Of a DNA stretch of 64,000 bases, positions 1-8,482 are shown piece by piece (positions within the stretch are counted from its first letter, which is position 1; each line of letters opens with the position of its first letter). This DNA comes from Betaproteobacteria bacterium. Lineage in GTDB: Bacteria; Pseudomonadota; Gammaproteobacteria; Burkholderiales; Casimicrobiaceae. Below the pieces are notes generated by a model. It was not told where the DNA came from and made no database searches. It saw only the letters and a program-made list of their open reading frames with translations. Made by a program: the position numbers and the translations under genes. The DNA is taken from assembly GCA_016716425.1 (NCBI GenBank), contig JADJWJ010000001.1:176001-240000 (forward strand). Reading direction: 5' to 3'.

Positions 1-249
1 GGGTGGCTGCCCGCCTGCGAGGTACGCGTTGCACGCCTCGGTCGTGACGATGAATCCCGGGGGCACCGGCAGCCCGAGCCGCGTCATCTCGGCCAGGTTG
101 GCACCCTTGCCGCCCAGCAGCGCCTTCATCGATCCGTCGCCCGCGGACAGCAGGTAGACCCACTTGGGTACGCTGCGGCGCGCCGGAGCGCGCGCGCCCG
201 GATCCTGCGCGGACGCCTGGCGCGCCCGGCTTCTCGTGGTGTGGTACAT
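1..249 (-). CDS. ppdK: Pyruvate, phosphate dikinase, N-terminal part (cut by window start)
   Basis: The 83 visible residues carry the hallmark start of the ATP-grasp nucleotide-binding domain: KWVYLLSAGDGSMKALLGGK, then GANLAEMTRLGLPVPPGF and the TTEACNAY segment. The family interconverts pyruvate, ATP and Pi with PEP, AMP and PPi in the cytoplasm. The ATG at 249 leaves a basic, Ala/Arg-rich leader of about 28 residues before the conserved part, so a later start is possible. The gene faces away from the CBS-domain gene across a 297-base gap holding two FNR-type palindromes. The C-terminal catalytic and PEP-utilising domains lie outside the window. Phosphoenolpyruvate synthase is less likely because the KWVYL...GDGSMKALLGGKGANLAEM arrangement is that of PPDK. 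Confidence 0.87.
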   Translation of the reverse strand, partial: MYHTTRSRARQASAQDPGARAPARRSVPKWVYLLSAGDGSMKALLGGKGANLAEMTRLGLPVPPGFIVTTEACNAYLAGGQPP

Positions 250-362
250 GACGGCCCTCGACTGGTGATGGTGCGGCGCGGCAGGACGGACCCGCGCAGT
301 CCGGTGCAGGGAAGCCCCGCGGCCGGGTGCCTCCATTGTGGGCGCGCGTGGCGCGGCGCAGG

Positions 363-402
363 CTGACTCACGTCAAGCTCGCCGCGGATTGACCTTGGTC
401 AA
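363..402. promoter_or_regulatory. Twin FNR/DNR-type palindromes between ppdK and the CBS gene
   Basis: A perfect inverted repeat ATTGACCTTGGTCAAT lies at 388-403, with core TTGAC-N4-GTCAA at 389-402. A second near-match CTGAC-TCAC-GTCAA lies at 363-376, about 26 bases away centre to centre. The TTGAY-N4-RTCAA form is that of FNR, ANR, DNR and FixK regulators. The sites lie in the shared upstream region of two divergent genes, which suggests control by oxygen or nitrogen oxides. The regulator assignment is inference. The rest of 250-546 shows no gene. Confidence 0.5.
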
Positions 403-546
403 TTTCCGTGGCTGCCGTCGCAGGTAGGGTTCCCGCTTCGAAGGAGTTGGCGCACGCCCGCGGATCCGGGCGGCGCGCCGCAACGCAACAATGGCCGGCC
501 GCCGCTACACGCGGCGCGCGCGCCGCGAGAAGAGCGAAGGGGAGGC

Positions 547-978
547 ATGTTCGATCAACCGGTCAGGGGGCTGATGCGCAAGCAGAAGCTCCTCAAGGCG
601 CCGCCGGAGACCTCCGTCGTCAAGGCGGCACGGCTGATGGCGGCAAAGAACGTCGGGGCGGTGATCGTCGTCGCGGGTCCGCGGATCGTCGGCATCTTCA
701 CCGAGCGCGACCTCGCGTTCCGCGTCGTCGCCAAGGGCCTCGACGTCGCCTCGACACCGCTCTCGGCGGTGATGACGCCGTCGCCGCAGACGATCGCGCC
801 CGACAAGCCCTTCGGCTCCGCGCTCCTCGTCATGCACGAGTCGGGCTTCCGGCACCTGCCGGTCGTCGAGAAGGGAAAGCTCGTCGGCATCGTGTCGGCG
901 CGCTTCGCGATGGACCCGGATCTGGAGGAATTCACCGCCGAGGCGGAGCGGCGCGAGTACTTCCGCCAGCGGGCGTGA
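547..978 (+). CDS. CBS-domain protein
   Basis: A 143-residue cytoplasmic protein made of two CBS motifs: about residues 8-62 (TSVVKAARLMAAKNVGAVIV, then GIFTERDLAFRVVAKGLD) and 70-125 (MTPSPQTIAPDKPFGSALLV, then HLPVVEKGKLVGIVS). A CBS pair forms a Bateman module that usually binds adenine nucleotides. The T-E-R-D at the end of the first motif is the usual ribose-binding signature. The ATG is preceded by AAGGGGAGGC, a good ribosome binding site. No catalytic domain is attached. With FNR-type boxes upstream and divergent ppdK, an energy or redox-responsive role is plausible but not shown. Confidence 0.85.
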   Translation: MFDQPVRGLMRKQKLLKAPPETSVVKAARLMAAKNVGAVIVVAGPRIVGIFTERDLAFRVVAKGLDVASTPLSAVMTPSPQTIAPDKPFGSALLVMHESGFRHLPVVEKGKLVGIVSARFAMDPDLEEFTAEAERREYFRQRA

Positions 979-1013
979 CGCCGCCGGCGCGGGCCGGCAG
1001 CGGGGAGGCAGCG

Positions 1014-1352
1014 ATGCAGCAGACGATACCGGGCACGACGATGTTCGACGGCGCGCAGGCGCAGAAGGGCTATGCGCTGAACAAGATGTGCTACTCGTTC
1101 AACGCCGCGGAGAACCGCGAGGCGTTCGTGCGCGACGAGGACGCCTACTGCGCGAAGTACGGGCTCAACGACGAGCAGCGCGCGGCGATCCGCCACCGCA
1201 ACGTGCTCGAGCTGATCGCGGCGGGCGGCAACATCTACTACCTCGCGAAGTTCGCCGGCATCTTCGGCCTCGACGTGCAGGACGTCGGCGCGCAGCAGAC
1301 GGGCATGACCAAGGATGCGTTCAAGGCGATGCTGGTCGAGGCGGGGCGATAG
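1014..1352 (+). CDS. ligA: Protocatechuate 4,5-dioxygenase alpha subunit
   Basis: A 112-residue small subunit of the extradiol LigAB dioxygenase. It shows LNKMCYSFNAAENREAF near residue 22 and the GGNIYYLAKFAGIFGLDVQ and GMTKDAFKAML segments typical of LigA. LigA caps the active site of LigB, the iron-bearing partner. It is shorter than the roughly 140-residue Sphingobium LigA. The ATG at 1014 follows GGGGAGGCAGCG. The stop lies two bases before the ligB start, so the two are translationally coupled. The pair would open protocatechuate between C4 and C5; gallate is an alternative substrate for close relatives. Confidence 0.9.
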   Translation: MQQTIPGTTMFDGAQAQKGYALNKMCYSFNAAENREAFVRDEDAYCAKYGLNDEQRAAIRHRNVLELIAAGGNIYYLAKFAGIFGLDVQDVGAQQTGMTKDAFKAMLVEAGR

Positions 1353-1354
1353 CC

Positions 1355-2197
1355 ATGGCGCGGATCGTCGGCGCCGTCACCACGTCGCACATCCCGGCGA
1401 TCGGCCGCGCGATCGCGAAGAACCTGCAGGACGACCCGTACTGGCAGCCGTTCTTCGGCGGCTTCGCGCGCGTGCACGAGTGGCTCGCGCAGGTGAAGCC
1501 GGACGTCGCGGTGGTCGCCTACAACGACCACGGGCTCAATTTCTTCCTCGACAAGATGCCGACGTTCGCGATCGGCGCGGCGGCGGAATACCGCAACGCG
1601 GACGAAGGGTGGGGCATCCCGACGCTGACGCCGTTCCGCGGCATCCCCGACCTGTCGTGGCACCTGATCGAGTCGCTGGTCGCCGCCGAGTTCGACGTCA
1701 CGACGTGCCAGGAGATGCTGGTCGACCACGGTTTCTCGCTGCCGATGGCGCTGCTGTGGCCGGGTGGCGGCGACTGGCCGGTACGCGTCGTGCCGGTCTC
1801 GGTGAACACGGTCCAGCATCCGCTGCCCACGCCCGCGCGCTGCTGGAAGCTCGGCCGGGCGCTGGGCCGCGCGCTCGCCGCGTACGACGAGGACCTCTCG
1901 GTCGTCGTGATCGGCACGGGCGGGCTGTCGCACCAGCTCGACGGCAAGCGCGCGGGCTTCATCAACAAGGCCTTCGACGAGATGTGCATGGAGCGCATCG
2001 TCGGCGACCCCGAGTCGCTGACCCGCTATACGATTCCGCAGCTCGTCGAGCAGGCAGGCGCGCAGGGGGTCGAGCTCGTCAACTGGATCGTCGCCCGCGG
2101 GATGCTGGAGGGCGAGGTCGCCCGCGTGCACGCGAACTACCACATTCCGATCTCGAACACCGCGGCCGGACTGATGGTGCTCGAGCCGCGCCGGTAG
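1355..2197 (+). CDS. ligB: Protocatechuate 4,5-dioxygenase beta (catalytic) subunit
   Basis: A 280-residue class III extradiol dioxygenase. His12 (TTSHIPAIG), His59 (NDHGLNFF) and Glu240 match the iron ligands of LigB (His12, His61, Glu242), and His193 (GGLSHQLDGK) matches the catalytic base His195. The product from protocatechuate would be 4-carboxy-2-hydroxymuconate semialdehyde. The start follows ligA by two bases. No ligC, ligI or ligJ gene is in the window, so the lower pathway must be elsewhere. Gallate or another catechol acid remains possible as substrate. Confidence 0.91.
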   Translation: MARIVGAVTTSHIPAIGRAIAKNLQDDPYWQPFFGGFARVHEWLAQVKPDVAVVAYNDHGLNFFLDKMPTFAIGAAAEYRNADEGWGIPTLTPFRGIPDLSWHLIESLVAAEFDVTTCQEMLVDHGFSLPMALLWPGGGDWPVRVVPVSVNTVQHPLPTPARCWKLGRALGRALAAYDEDLSVVVIGTGGLSHQLDGKRAGFINKAFDEMCMERIVGDPESLTRYTIPQLVEQAGAQGVELVNWIVARGMLEGEVARVHANYHIPISNTAAGLMVLEPRR

Positions 2198-2243
2198 CTG
2201 CGGTGCGCCAGGTCGTTGTTGCCGGGATGCACGATCCCTGGAC

Positions 2244-2340
2244 CGCCGTCGTCCCCGCGGAAGCGGGGACCTAGCGTCGTTTCGCGTACTTGCCAGGCAG
2301 GGCAAAGCCGCTGGGTCCCCGCTTTCGCGGGGACGACGGC
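2244..2340. repeat. Dispersed inverted-repeat element, family A, copy 1
   Basis: The ends are inverted copies of CGTCGTCCCCGC-N-AAGCGGGGACC, flanking a short non-conserved middle. Four more copies occur at 7408-7501, 39329-39406, 45618-45712 and 51428-51505, all in gene-free gaps. No transposase is present, so it resembles a REP/MITE-like palindromic element. Its GC-rich stem could also act as a weak terminator after ligB. Confidence 0.75.
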
Positions 2341-2475
2341 TGTGGGCCTGCGCGCGATGCGTGCCAGGCCGCAACAACGCCTTGATGGGCTGGCTGGCCG
2401 ACGTCCGGCGCCGCGCGCCGCCGCGCCCCGCTTGGTCTATCATGCGCACGGTCTGATTCCACGCGGGAGTGCCAC

Positions 2476-2859
2476 GTGAACCTCGAGAAGGTCGTCTTCG
2501 GCTTCTTCATCATCTTCGCGTGCACGCTGAACTTCGGCTTCTTCATCGGCGACATCGAGCGGCCGGAGCTGCACCACCCGCTGGAGCTCGGGGCCGCCGT
2601 GGTCGTGAACCTGATCGCGACGGTGCTCAAGTTCGGCGACCGCACGCAGCTCGGCGCGACGCACCTCGCGACCAGCCTCGTCGCGACGTTCCAGCTGGCC
2701 GCGGCGACGCTGGTGTGGGTGTGGCGTCTCTATGTCGCCGAGATGCCGATGGACGCCGAGTGGACCGCCGTGGTCGTCTCGCTGTCCGGCGGCGCGCTGC
2801 TGGCGAACCTCTTCTCGGTCGTCCTGCTGATCGGCGAGACGCTGCGGCAGGGGCGCTGA
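2476..2859 (+). CDS. Small integral membrane protein next to K+ channel
   Basis: A 127-residue protein with about four predicted membrane spans: near 5-24 (VVFGFFIIFACTLNFGFFIG), 36-50 (ELGAAVVVNLIATVL), 64-86 (ATSLVATFQLAAATLVWVW) and 101-120 (VVVSLSGGALLANLFSVVLL). It ends 42 bases before an RCK-type potassium channel on the same strand, so it is probably cotranscribed. It resembles small proteins of unknown function seen next to such channels (recalled, not searched). A channel accessory or assembly role is inference only. Confidence 0.75.
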   Translation: MNLEKVVFGFFIIFACTLNFGFFIGDIERPELHHPLELGAAVVVNLIATVLKFGDRTQLGATHLATSLVATFQLAAATLVWVWRLYVAEMPMDAEWTAVVVSLSGGALLANLFSVVLLIGETLRQGR

Positions 2860-2901
2860 CCCCGCCGCGCGCGGGGCGCACGCCGCGGGCGTGCCCGGGC
2901 C

Positions 2902-4620
2902 ATGGGCGACATTCTCTTCCTGATCCTGCGGCGGCTGCGCGCGCCGCTGATCACGCTGATCGTCGTGTATGCGATCGCGGTGGGCGGGCTCGCCGTCATC
3001 CCCGGCATCGAGATCGGCGGGCAGCGGCAGCCGATGACCATCTTCCACGCGTTCTACGTGATGAGCTACACGGCGACGACCATCGGCTTCGGCGAGGTGC
3101 CGCACCCGTTCAGCGACGCGCAGCGCCTGTGGGTCACGTTCGCGATCTACCTGTCGGTGATCGGCTGGGCGTACGCGCTGGGTTCGGTGATCGCGCTGAT
3201 CAACGACGCCCCGTTCCGCGCGATGCTCGCGCGCAGCGCGTTCCGCTGGCGCGCCCGCGGCAACGTCGACCCGTTCTACGTCGTCTGTGGCTACGGGCAG
3301 AGCGGGCGCCGCGTCGCGCGCTCGCTCGATCGCCTCGGCAACTGGCTGGTCGTCGTCGACCCCGATGCCGAGCGCATCGCCCGCATCGCCATCGAGGACT
3401 ACGCCACGCCGCCGCTCACGCTGGTCGCCGACGCGCGCCTGGCCGACGTGCTGGAGGACTGCGGCGTGCGCAGCCCGCATTGCATCGGGCTGATCGCGCT
3501 TGCCGCCGAAGACAGCGTCAACCAGGCGATCGCGATCGGCGCGCGCGTGCTCAATCCCGCGATCCCGATCGTCGCATGCGCCCGGTCCGGCGTCGCGCAG
3601 GCCAACCTCGAGTCGTTCGGCGGCGTCACGGTCATCAACCCGTTCGACACGTTCGCGTTCAACGTCGGCGTCGCGTTGCGTGCGCCGGAGGTGCTGCAGG
3701 TCGAGGATTGGCTGACCGGATCCCCGGGGTCGCCGTGCCCGGCGTGCGTGCGCCCGCCGCGGGGACGCTGGGTGCTGGTCGGCTTCGGCCGCTTCGGCCG
3801 CGCCATCGCGAAGGTGCTCGACGCCGAGGGCATCGAGTGGCGGGCGTACGATCCCACGGTGACCGAGGACCGCGAGACGCGCCTGCTCCACGGCGACTAC
3901 ACGGAGGACGTGCTGCACGACGCGGGCATCGAGACCGCGGACGTGCTGGTCGCCGGCGCCGACATCGACGCGGTGAACCTCGGCGCGACGACGCGCGCGC
4001 GCCGGGTCAAGCCCGACATCTTCGTGATCATCCGCCAGAACCAGATGCAGGACCGGGCGCTGGTGGACGCCGCGCGCGCCGACATGCGGTTCGTGCAGTC
4101 GGAGATCATCGTCCACGAGTGCCTGCAGGCGCTGAAGGTCCCGATGCTGCAGCGGTTCATCGGCGTGCTGCGCACGCAAGGCTCGCAGGTCGCGGTGACC
4201 ACGCTCGAGCGCGTGCGGGCCGAGGTCGGACAGGGCTCGCCGCGCGCGTGGATGCTGGAGTGCGACGTGCTGCAACCGGGGATGTTCCACGCGTTCTTCC
4301 AGCGCGCCGGCATGTCCTTCCGGATCGAGCACCTCGCCACCGATCCGACCAATCCGCCGGAACGCATGCGCGTGGCCGCGCTGATGCTCGAGCGCGACGG
4401 CACGCCGACGCTGCTGCCGCCGGACGCGACCGCGCTCAAGCCCGGCGACCGTGTGCTCTTCGTCGGCGACGACGTGGCGCGCCGCCTGCAGCAGCGGTAC
4501 CTGACGGAGCCGGGCACCGTGTCCTGGGTGTGCACGGGCAGCGAGCCGCCGCGCGCCCTCGTGTTCCGCTGGCTGGAGAGGCGCTTCCGGAAGCCGGAGA
4601 GATCGGGTTCGGAACCGTAA
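2902..4620 (+). CDS. Potassium channel with two RCK/TrkA-N domains
   Basis: A 572-residue protein. Residues 1-115 hold two membrane spans around a pore loop with selectivity filter TTIGFG (YTATTIGFGEVPHP), a variant of TVGYG found in many prokaryotic K+ channels. A first Rossmann domain follows near 127 (FYVVCGYGQSGRRVARSLDR) and a second near 290 (WVLVGFGRFGRAIAKVLDAE). A TrkA-C-like region lies near the end. RCK domains bind nucleotides or cations and gate the pore. The gene follows the small membrane protein by 42 bases. Having both RCK domains in one chain resembles GsuK-like channels. Ion selectivity is inferred from the filter. Confidence 0.87.
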   Translation: MGDILFLILRRLRAPLITLIVVYAIAVGGLAVIPGIEIGGQRQPMTIFHAFYVMSYTATTIGFGEVPHPFSDAQRLWVTFAIYLSVIGWAYALGSVIALINDAPFRAMLARSAFRWRARGNVDPFYVVCGYGQSGRRVARSLDRLGNWLVVVDPDAERIARIAIEDYATPPLTLVADARLADVLEDCGVRSPHCIGLIALAAEDSVNQAIAIGARVLNPAIPIVACARSGVAQANLESFGGVTVINPFDTFAFNVGVALRAPEVLQVEDWLTGSPGSPCPACVRPPRGRWVLVGFGRFGRAIAKVLDAEGIEWRAYDPTVTEDRETRLLHGDYTEDVLHDAGIETADVLVAGADIDAVNLGATTRARRVKPDIFVIIRQNQMQDRALVDAARADMRFVQSEIIVHECLQALKVPMLQRFIGVLRTQGSQVAVTTLERVRAEVGQGSPRAWMLECDVLQPGMFHAFFQRAGMSFRIEHLATDPTNPPERMRVAALMLERDGTPTLLPPDATALKPGDRVLFVGDDVARRLQQRYLTEPGTVSWVCTGSEPPRALVFRWLERRFRKPERSGSEP

Positions 4621-4642
4621 CGCGGAAGTCGGCGGCAGGGAA

Positions 4643-4730
4643 ACCGGGGTCGGACTCGCACTTCGGCACGCCGACCGTGGGTGCGGCGTGCGCACGCATG
4701 CGCGCGCCGGGAATGCGCGTCCGACCCCGA
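4643..4730. repeat. Inverted-repeat element between channel gene and secreted-protein gene
   Basis: GGGGTCGGACTCGCA at 4646-4660 is mirrored by TGCGCGTCCGACCCC at about 4713-4727. The 15-base arms match apart from one position and are separated by about 50 bases. It lies directly downstream of the channel gene and upstream of a TAGAAT box at 4762-4767. It may terminate the channel transcript or be a decayed repeat element. Confidence 0.5.
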
Positions 4731-4832
4731 TCTCCGCGACGACGGTCGAACGACCATGCAGTAGAATCTGCCGCTCGCGCGGCGTGGATGCGTCCGCCGC
4801 CGCATTCCACTCCCGGTTCGCGAAAGCTCCCC

Positions 4833-7343
4833 TTGAAGAGACTGCCCGTCCTGCCGTCCGCCGCGCTGATCGCGCTCGCCGTCGTCGCCTCGTGGTCGCA
4901 GGCCGCGGCCGCACCACCGGCTGCGATGCCCCAGCGTGCGCCCGTCGTCGTGCAGGCGCCCGCCGACGCGTGGCCGCGCCACGTCGCGCTGCCCGGCGCG
5001 GTGGCGCTGGTCTACGCGCCGCAGGTCGAGCGATGGGCGGGCAACCGGATCGAGTTTCGCGCCGCGGTCGCGCTCCGGCCGGCCGGCGCTGCCGCCGAGT
5101 CGTTCGGCACGATCACGGTGTCCGCGGCCACGCGCGTCGACAAGGTGACGCGCACGGTGACGCTCGACGGCGTCGTGGTCGGGAAGAGCGACTTTCCGAC
5201 GTTGCCCGATCGCGGCGCCGCGTTCGCGGCGAGCTTCGCGCAGCAGCTGCCCGCGGCCGTGCGGACGGTCGCGCTCGACCGGCTCGCCGCATCGCTGGCG
5301 GCGGCGGGCGCCGCCCCGGCGACCGTGACCGTGCGCAACGATCCGCCGCGCATCGTCGTCAGTCAGTCGCCGGCGATCCTGGTGCCGATCGACGGTGCGC
5401 CCGTGCTGCGGCCGGTCCCCGACGGCGCCGGGTTCCAGCGGGTGATCAACACGCGCGCGCTCATCCTGAAGGCACCGTCCGAGCCGCAGTTCTTCCTGCG
5501 CGTCTACGACGGCTGGCTGATGGCCAATGCACTCGACGGCCCGTGGACGCAGCCGTTCATCGCGCCCGCTGGTATCGACGCCGTGGCGCGCAAGGTCGCC
5601 GCGGTCGGCGCCGTCGACCTGCTCGACGGCGGGCGCCGCGCGAACCCGAAGCCCTCGCTCGCGCAGGGCGTGCCGGCGATCGTGACGTCGCAGGTGCCCA
5701 CCGAACTCGTGGTGTTCCGCGGGCCGCCCGATTTCGCGCCGATCGTCGGCACGCAGCTGCAGTGGGCGACCAACACGACGAGCGACGTGCTCGTCGACGC
5801 CGCGAGCGGCCAGTATTACGTGCTGCTCGCGGGGCGCTGGTTCCGCGCACCGGCGCTCGCCGGCCCGTGGGCGTTCGTCGCGAGCGATGCGCTGCCGGCG
5901 GATTTCGCGCGCATTCCGCCGGCGTCGCTGGCCGGCGCCGTGCTGCCCGCGGTCGCCGGCACCCCGCAGGCGCGCGCCGCCGCGGTGGCCAACGCGATAC
6001 CGCAGACGGCAAGCGTTCCGCGCAAGAACGGACCGACGTTCGTCGCGAAGTTCGACGGGCCGCCGCAGTTCGCCGACATTCCCGGCACCGCGCTCGCCTA
6101 CGCGGTGAACGCCGGCGTGCCCGTGATCCGCACGGCACCGGGTGCGTACTACGCGGTGAAGGCGGGCGTCTGGTTCGCCGCGGCGCAGCCCGCGGGCCCG
6201 TGGACGCTCGCGACGTCGGTGCCCGACGCGATCTACGCGATTCCGCCGTCGTCGCCCGTGTACTTCGCCACGTTCGTGCGCATCTACGGCGCCACGAACG
6301 ACGTCGTGTTCGAGGGCTACACGCCCGGCTATCTCGGCGCGTACGTCGCGCCGGGCGGAACAGTGGTCTACGGCACCGGCTACACGCATGCGCCGTGGCT
6401 CGGCAGCGTCTGGCACGCGGCGCCCGCGACGTACGGCGTGGCAGCCACGCCCGTGTGGAATCCGCGCGTCGGTTACACGTACGCGTTCGCGATGGGTCTC
6501 GCCACGCCCGCGTGGGCGCCGACCGGTACGCAGGGTGCGCGCTTTCATCCCGGCTACTGGGGCGCGTACCCGTGCTGCGGGTCGGCCAGCGCGAACGTCT
6601 ATCGCTGGTGGGCCCGCGCCGCGCAGGCGAAGCGGAGCGGCGCGGGCCCGTCGTCCGCCGCGGCCGGCATGCCGGCGCCGGCCCGCGTGGCCGCAGCACC
6701 CGTTGCGGTCGGCGCCGCGCCGCCGCCGTTGCCGTCCGCGCAGGCGGACCCGTATCACGCGCCGCCCGCGCCGCGCGGCTACGACATGGCGATGGTGACG
6801 ACGCAGGACAGTCCCGCCGCGCTCGCCGGCGCCGCGAAGGGCCCGGCCGGGCCGCCGCAGTACATCTCGGCGAACGCGTACTACGCGAGCCTCAAGGCCA
6901 ACGGCGGCGTTTCACCCGACGCCGTTGACAACGCCGCGTACGCGAGTCCCGACGGCAGCGTCTACCGCAGCGCCGCGAGCGGATGGCAGCGGCACGCGGC
7001 GAGCGGCTGGGTGAGCACACCGGTGGTGCCGCCGGCGGTCGATGCGCAGGCGCAGGCCCACGCGCGGGCGAGCGGCGACGCCGCGGCGATGCAGGCGGGG
7101 TCGTACGGCATGAGCAACGCGACGCGCTTCACCGGCGATCCGCGCGACGGCTGGAGCGCGCGCGACGCCGGCGACGGCGGCTACAGCCGGACGCTCGGCG
7201 GCGACGGCGGCATCAGCGCCGAGCGCTACAACTACGACCAGACGGTGCTCAACAACGAGTTTGACATCGCGGCGAACGGCGGTTGGTGGAGCGAGGGCGT
7301 CTATGTCGGCGGCGTGGGCTGGGGCGGCCGCTTCGGCGATTGA
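4833..7343 (+). CDS. Large secreted protein, Ala/Pro/Tyr-rich, unknown function
   Basis: An 836-residue protein from a TTG start, chosen because it gives a clean signal peptide (KRLPVLPSAALIALAVVASW, cut near AAAAPP). An in-frame ATG at 4788 would add 15 residues without a better ribosome site. The body shows at least three repeats of a module with FxxPPxFAxIxGTxLxxAxN, YYxxxAGxWFxAxxxAGPW (about 290-490), as in surface proteins with carbohydrate-binding-like repeats. After this comes a Gly/Tyr/Trp-rich region (YTHAPWLGSVWH, HPGYWGAYPCCGS) and a low-complexity tail. No catalytic motif is visible. A TAGAAT box at 4762-4767 may be the promoter -10. It is likely periplasmic or surface-exposed. 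Confidence 0.72.
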   Translation: MKRLPVLPSAALIALAVVASWSQAAAAPPAAMPQRAPVVVQAPADAWPRHVALPGAVALVYAPQVERWAGNRIEFRAAVALRPAGAAAESFGTITVSAATRVDKVTRTVTLDGVVVGKSDFPTLPDRGAAFAASFAQQLPAAVRTVALDRLAASLAAAGAAPATVTVRNDPPRIVVSQSPAILVPIDGAPVLRPVPDGAGFQRVINTRALILKAPSEPQFFLRVYDGWLMANALDGPWTQPFIAPAGIDAVARKVAAVGAVDLLDGGRRANPKPSLAQGVPAIVTSQVPTELVVFRGPPDFAPIVGTQLQWATNTTSDVLVDAASGQYYVLLAGRWFRAPALAGPWAFVASDALPADFARIPPASLAGAVLPAVAGTPQARAAAVANAIPQTASVPRKNGPTFVAKFDGPPQFADIPGTALAYAVNAGVPVIRTAPGAYYAVKAGVWFAAAQPAGPWTLATSVPDAIYAIPPSSPVYFATFVRIYGATNDVVFEGYTPGYLGAYVAPGGTVVYGTGYTHAPWLGSVWHAAPATYGVAATPVWNPRVGYTYAFAMGLATPAWAPTGTQGARFHPGYWGAYPCCGSASANVYRWWARAAQAKRSGAGPSSAAAGMPAPARVAAAPVAVGAAPPPLPSAQADPYHAPPAPRGYDMAMVTTQDSPAALAGAAKGPAGPPQYISANAYYASLKANGGVSPDAVDNAAYASPDGSVYRSAASGWQRHAASGWVSTPVVPPAVDAQAQAHARASGDAAAMQAGSYGMSNATRFTGDPRDGWSARDAGDGGYSRTLGGDGGISAERYNYDQTVLNNEFDIAANGGWWSEGVYVGGVGWGGRFGD

Positions 7344-7407
7344 GAGACTTGCGGCGCCGCCGGAACGTTTCCGTACGCCGCGATCGGGTTGCTGCAGCGT
7401 CAGACCA

Positions 7408-7501
7408 GCGTCGACCCCGCGAAGGCGGGGACCCAGCGCTGTGGGAGTCTGCGGCATGTGAGCGAAACGCCACTGGATCCCCGCCCGCGCGGGGACGACG
7501 G
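7408..7501. repeat. Dispersed inverted-repeat element, family A, copy 2
   Basis: GTCGACCCCGCGAAGGCGGG at the left is mirrored by CCCCGCCCGCGCGGGGACGA at the right, around a variable core. It has the same layout as the copies at 2244, 39329, 45618 and 51428. It sits between convergent genes, where it may also help end both transcripts. Confidence 0.72.
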
Positions 7502-7525
7502 ATTGCAGGCCTGCCGCGCGAACAC

Positions 7526-7630
7526 GGTCACGGCAACGTCCTGCCCGGTCACGGCAACGTCCTGCCCGGTCACGGCAACGTCGCGCCCGGTCACGGCAAC
7601 GTCCTGCCCGGTCCCGGCAACGACTTGCCG
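7526..7630. repeat. 21-base tandem repeat, five units
   Basis: The unit GGTCACGGCAACGTCCTGCC plus one C is repeated at 7526, 7547, 7568 (two changes) and 7589, with a diverged fifth copy at 7610. The array lies directly beyond the stop of the minus-strand OB-fold protein. The 21-base period keeps every frame open, so it inflates spurious reading frames. Copy number may vary between strains. Confidence 0.85.
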
Positions 7631-7635
7631 GTCCG

Positions 7636-8361
7636 TCACTGACCCGTGAGCGTCGCGTCCTCGACCAGCACCTTGTACTTGTAGCCCGAGCCCAGGTCGA
7701 CGTTCGTCCGCACGACACCCTTGGCGAGCACGACGGCGCCGACCTTCGTCTCGGCCTTCGTGGTCACGACGAGGTCGTCGGTGCCGTCGGCGGCTGCGCC
7801 CGTGCCGTCGCGCAGGTGGAGCCAGTTCTTGCCGAGAATGCCCGGCGTGAACTTGACGACCTTGCCACGGACGACGACGGTCTTGTCCTTGAGGTCGCCC
7901 TTGGTGCCGGCGATCTCGGCGACGGTCCGCGCGTCGGCGCCGGTTGCCTTGGCGACCTTGACGTCGCCCACGTCGGCCGGCTTGGGCAGGCCGGCATGGA
8001 ACGCGCCCACGCCGCCGGCGGCCGCGGCAGCCGGTGCCGCGGCGGTGGCCGGTGCCGCGGCTCCGGCGAGGTTGCCGAACACGATCGTCGCGAACTTGCG
8101 CTGCAGCGTCTTGCTCTCGAAGTCGCGCATCACCGTCGCGTTCTCGATGGCGACCTCCGCGCCCTTCCTGACCGGCGCGCGGTTGACGGCGGCCCACTGC
8201 TCGCCGTCCCTGGTCTTGAGGCGCAGGTAGGTGTAGCTGTCGACGTCCTGCACTTCGAGCACCTGGCCGCGGACGGTGAGCGGCGACGACGGCGCGGCGT
8301 GGCCGGCGTTGCAGCCGGTGCCGGCGATGGCGAGCAAGGCGACGATGAGCAGCGATTTCAT
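7636..8361 (-). CDS. Exported OB-fold (nucleic-acid-binding-like) protein
   Basis: A 241-residue protein with an N-terminal export signal (KSLLIVALLAIAGTGC); the Cys after GTG could be lipidated, although the lipobox is weak. Two beta-rich repeats follow: residues about 25-95 (LTVRGQVLEVQDVDSYTYLR) and 150-240 (KDKTVVVRGKVVKFTPGILG, then NWLHLRDGTG). They are joined by an Ala-rich linker. The VVVRGKVVKF...NWLHLRDGTG pattern is that of small OB-fold proteins often annotated as DNA- or nucleotide-binding. Such exported proteins have no proven function. The ATG at 8361 is the only start giving a signal peptide. A 21-base tandem array follows its stop. Confidence 0.75.
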   Translation of the reverse strand: MKSLLIVALLAIAGTGCNAGHAAPSSPLTVRGQVLEVQDVDSYTYLRLKTRDGEQWAAVNRAPVRKGAEVAIENATVMRDFESKTLQRKFATIVFGNLAGAAAPATAAAPAAAAAGGVGAFHAGLPKPADVGDVKVAKATGADARTVAEIAGTKGDLKDKTVVVRGKVVKFTPGILGKNWLHLRDGTGAAADGTDDLVVTTKAETKVGAVVLAKGVVRTNVDLGSGYKYKVLVEDATLTGQ

Positions 8362-8482
8362 GGGTGCATCCATCCGGTGCGGACACGCGGCCGCGCGCCC
8401 CCCGGCATTCGGGCCGGAGTCCGCCGCGACTATCGCACGCCGGCCGCGCACGGGGTTTGATCCAGATCGCATCCGGGCCGGT

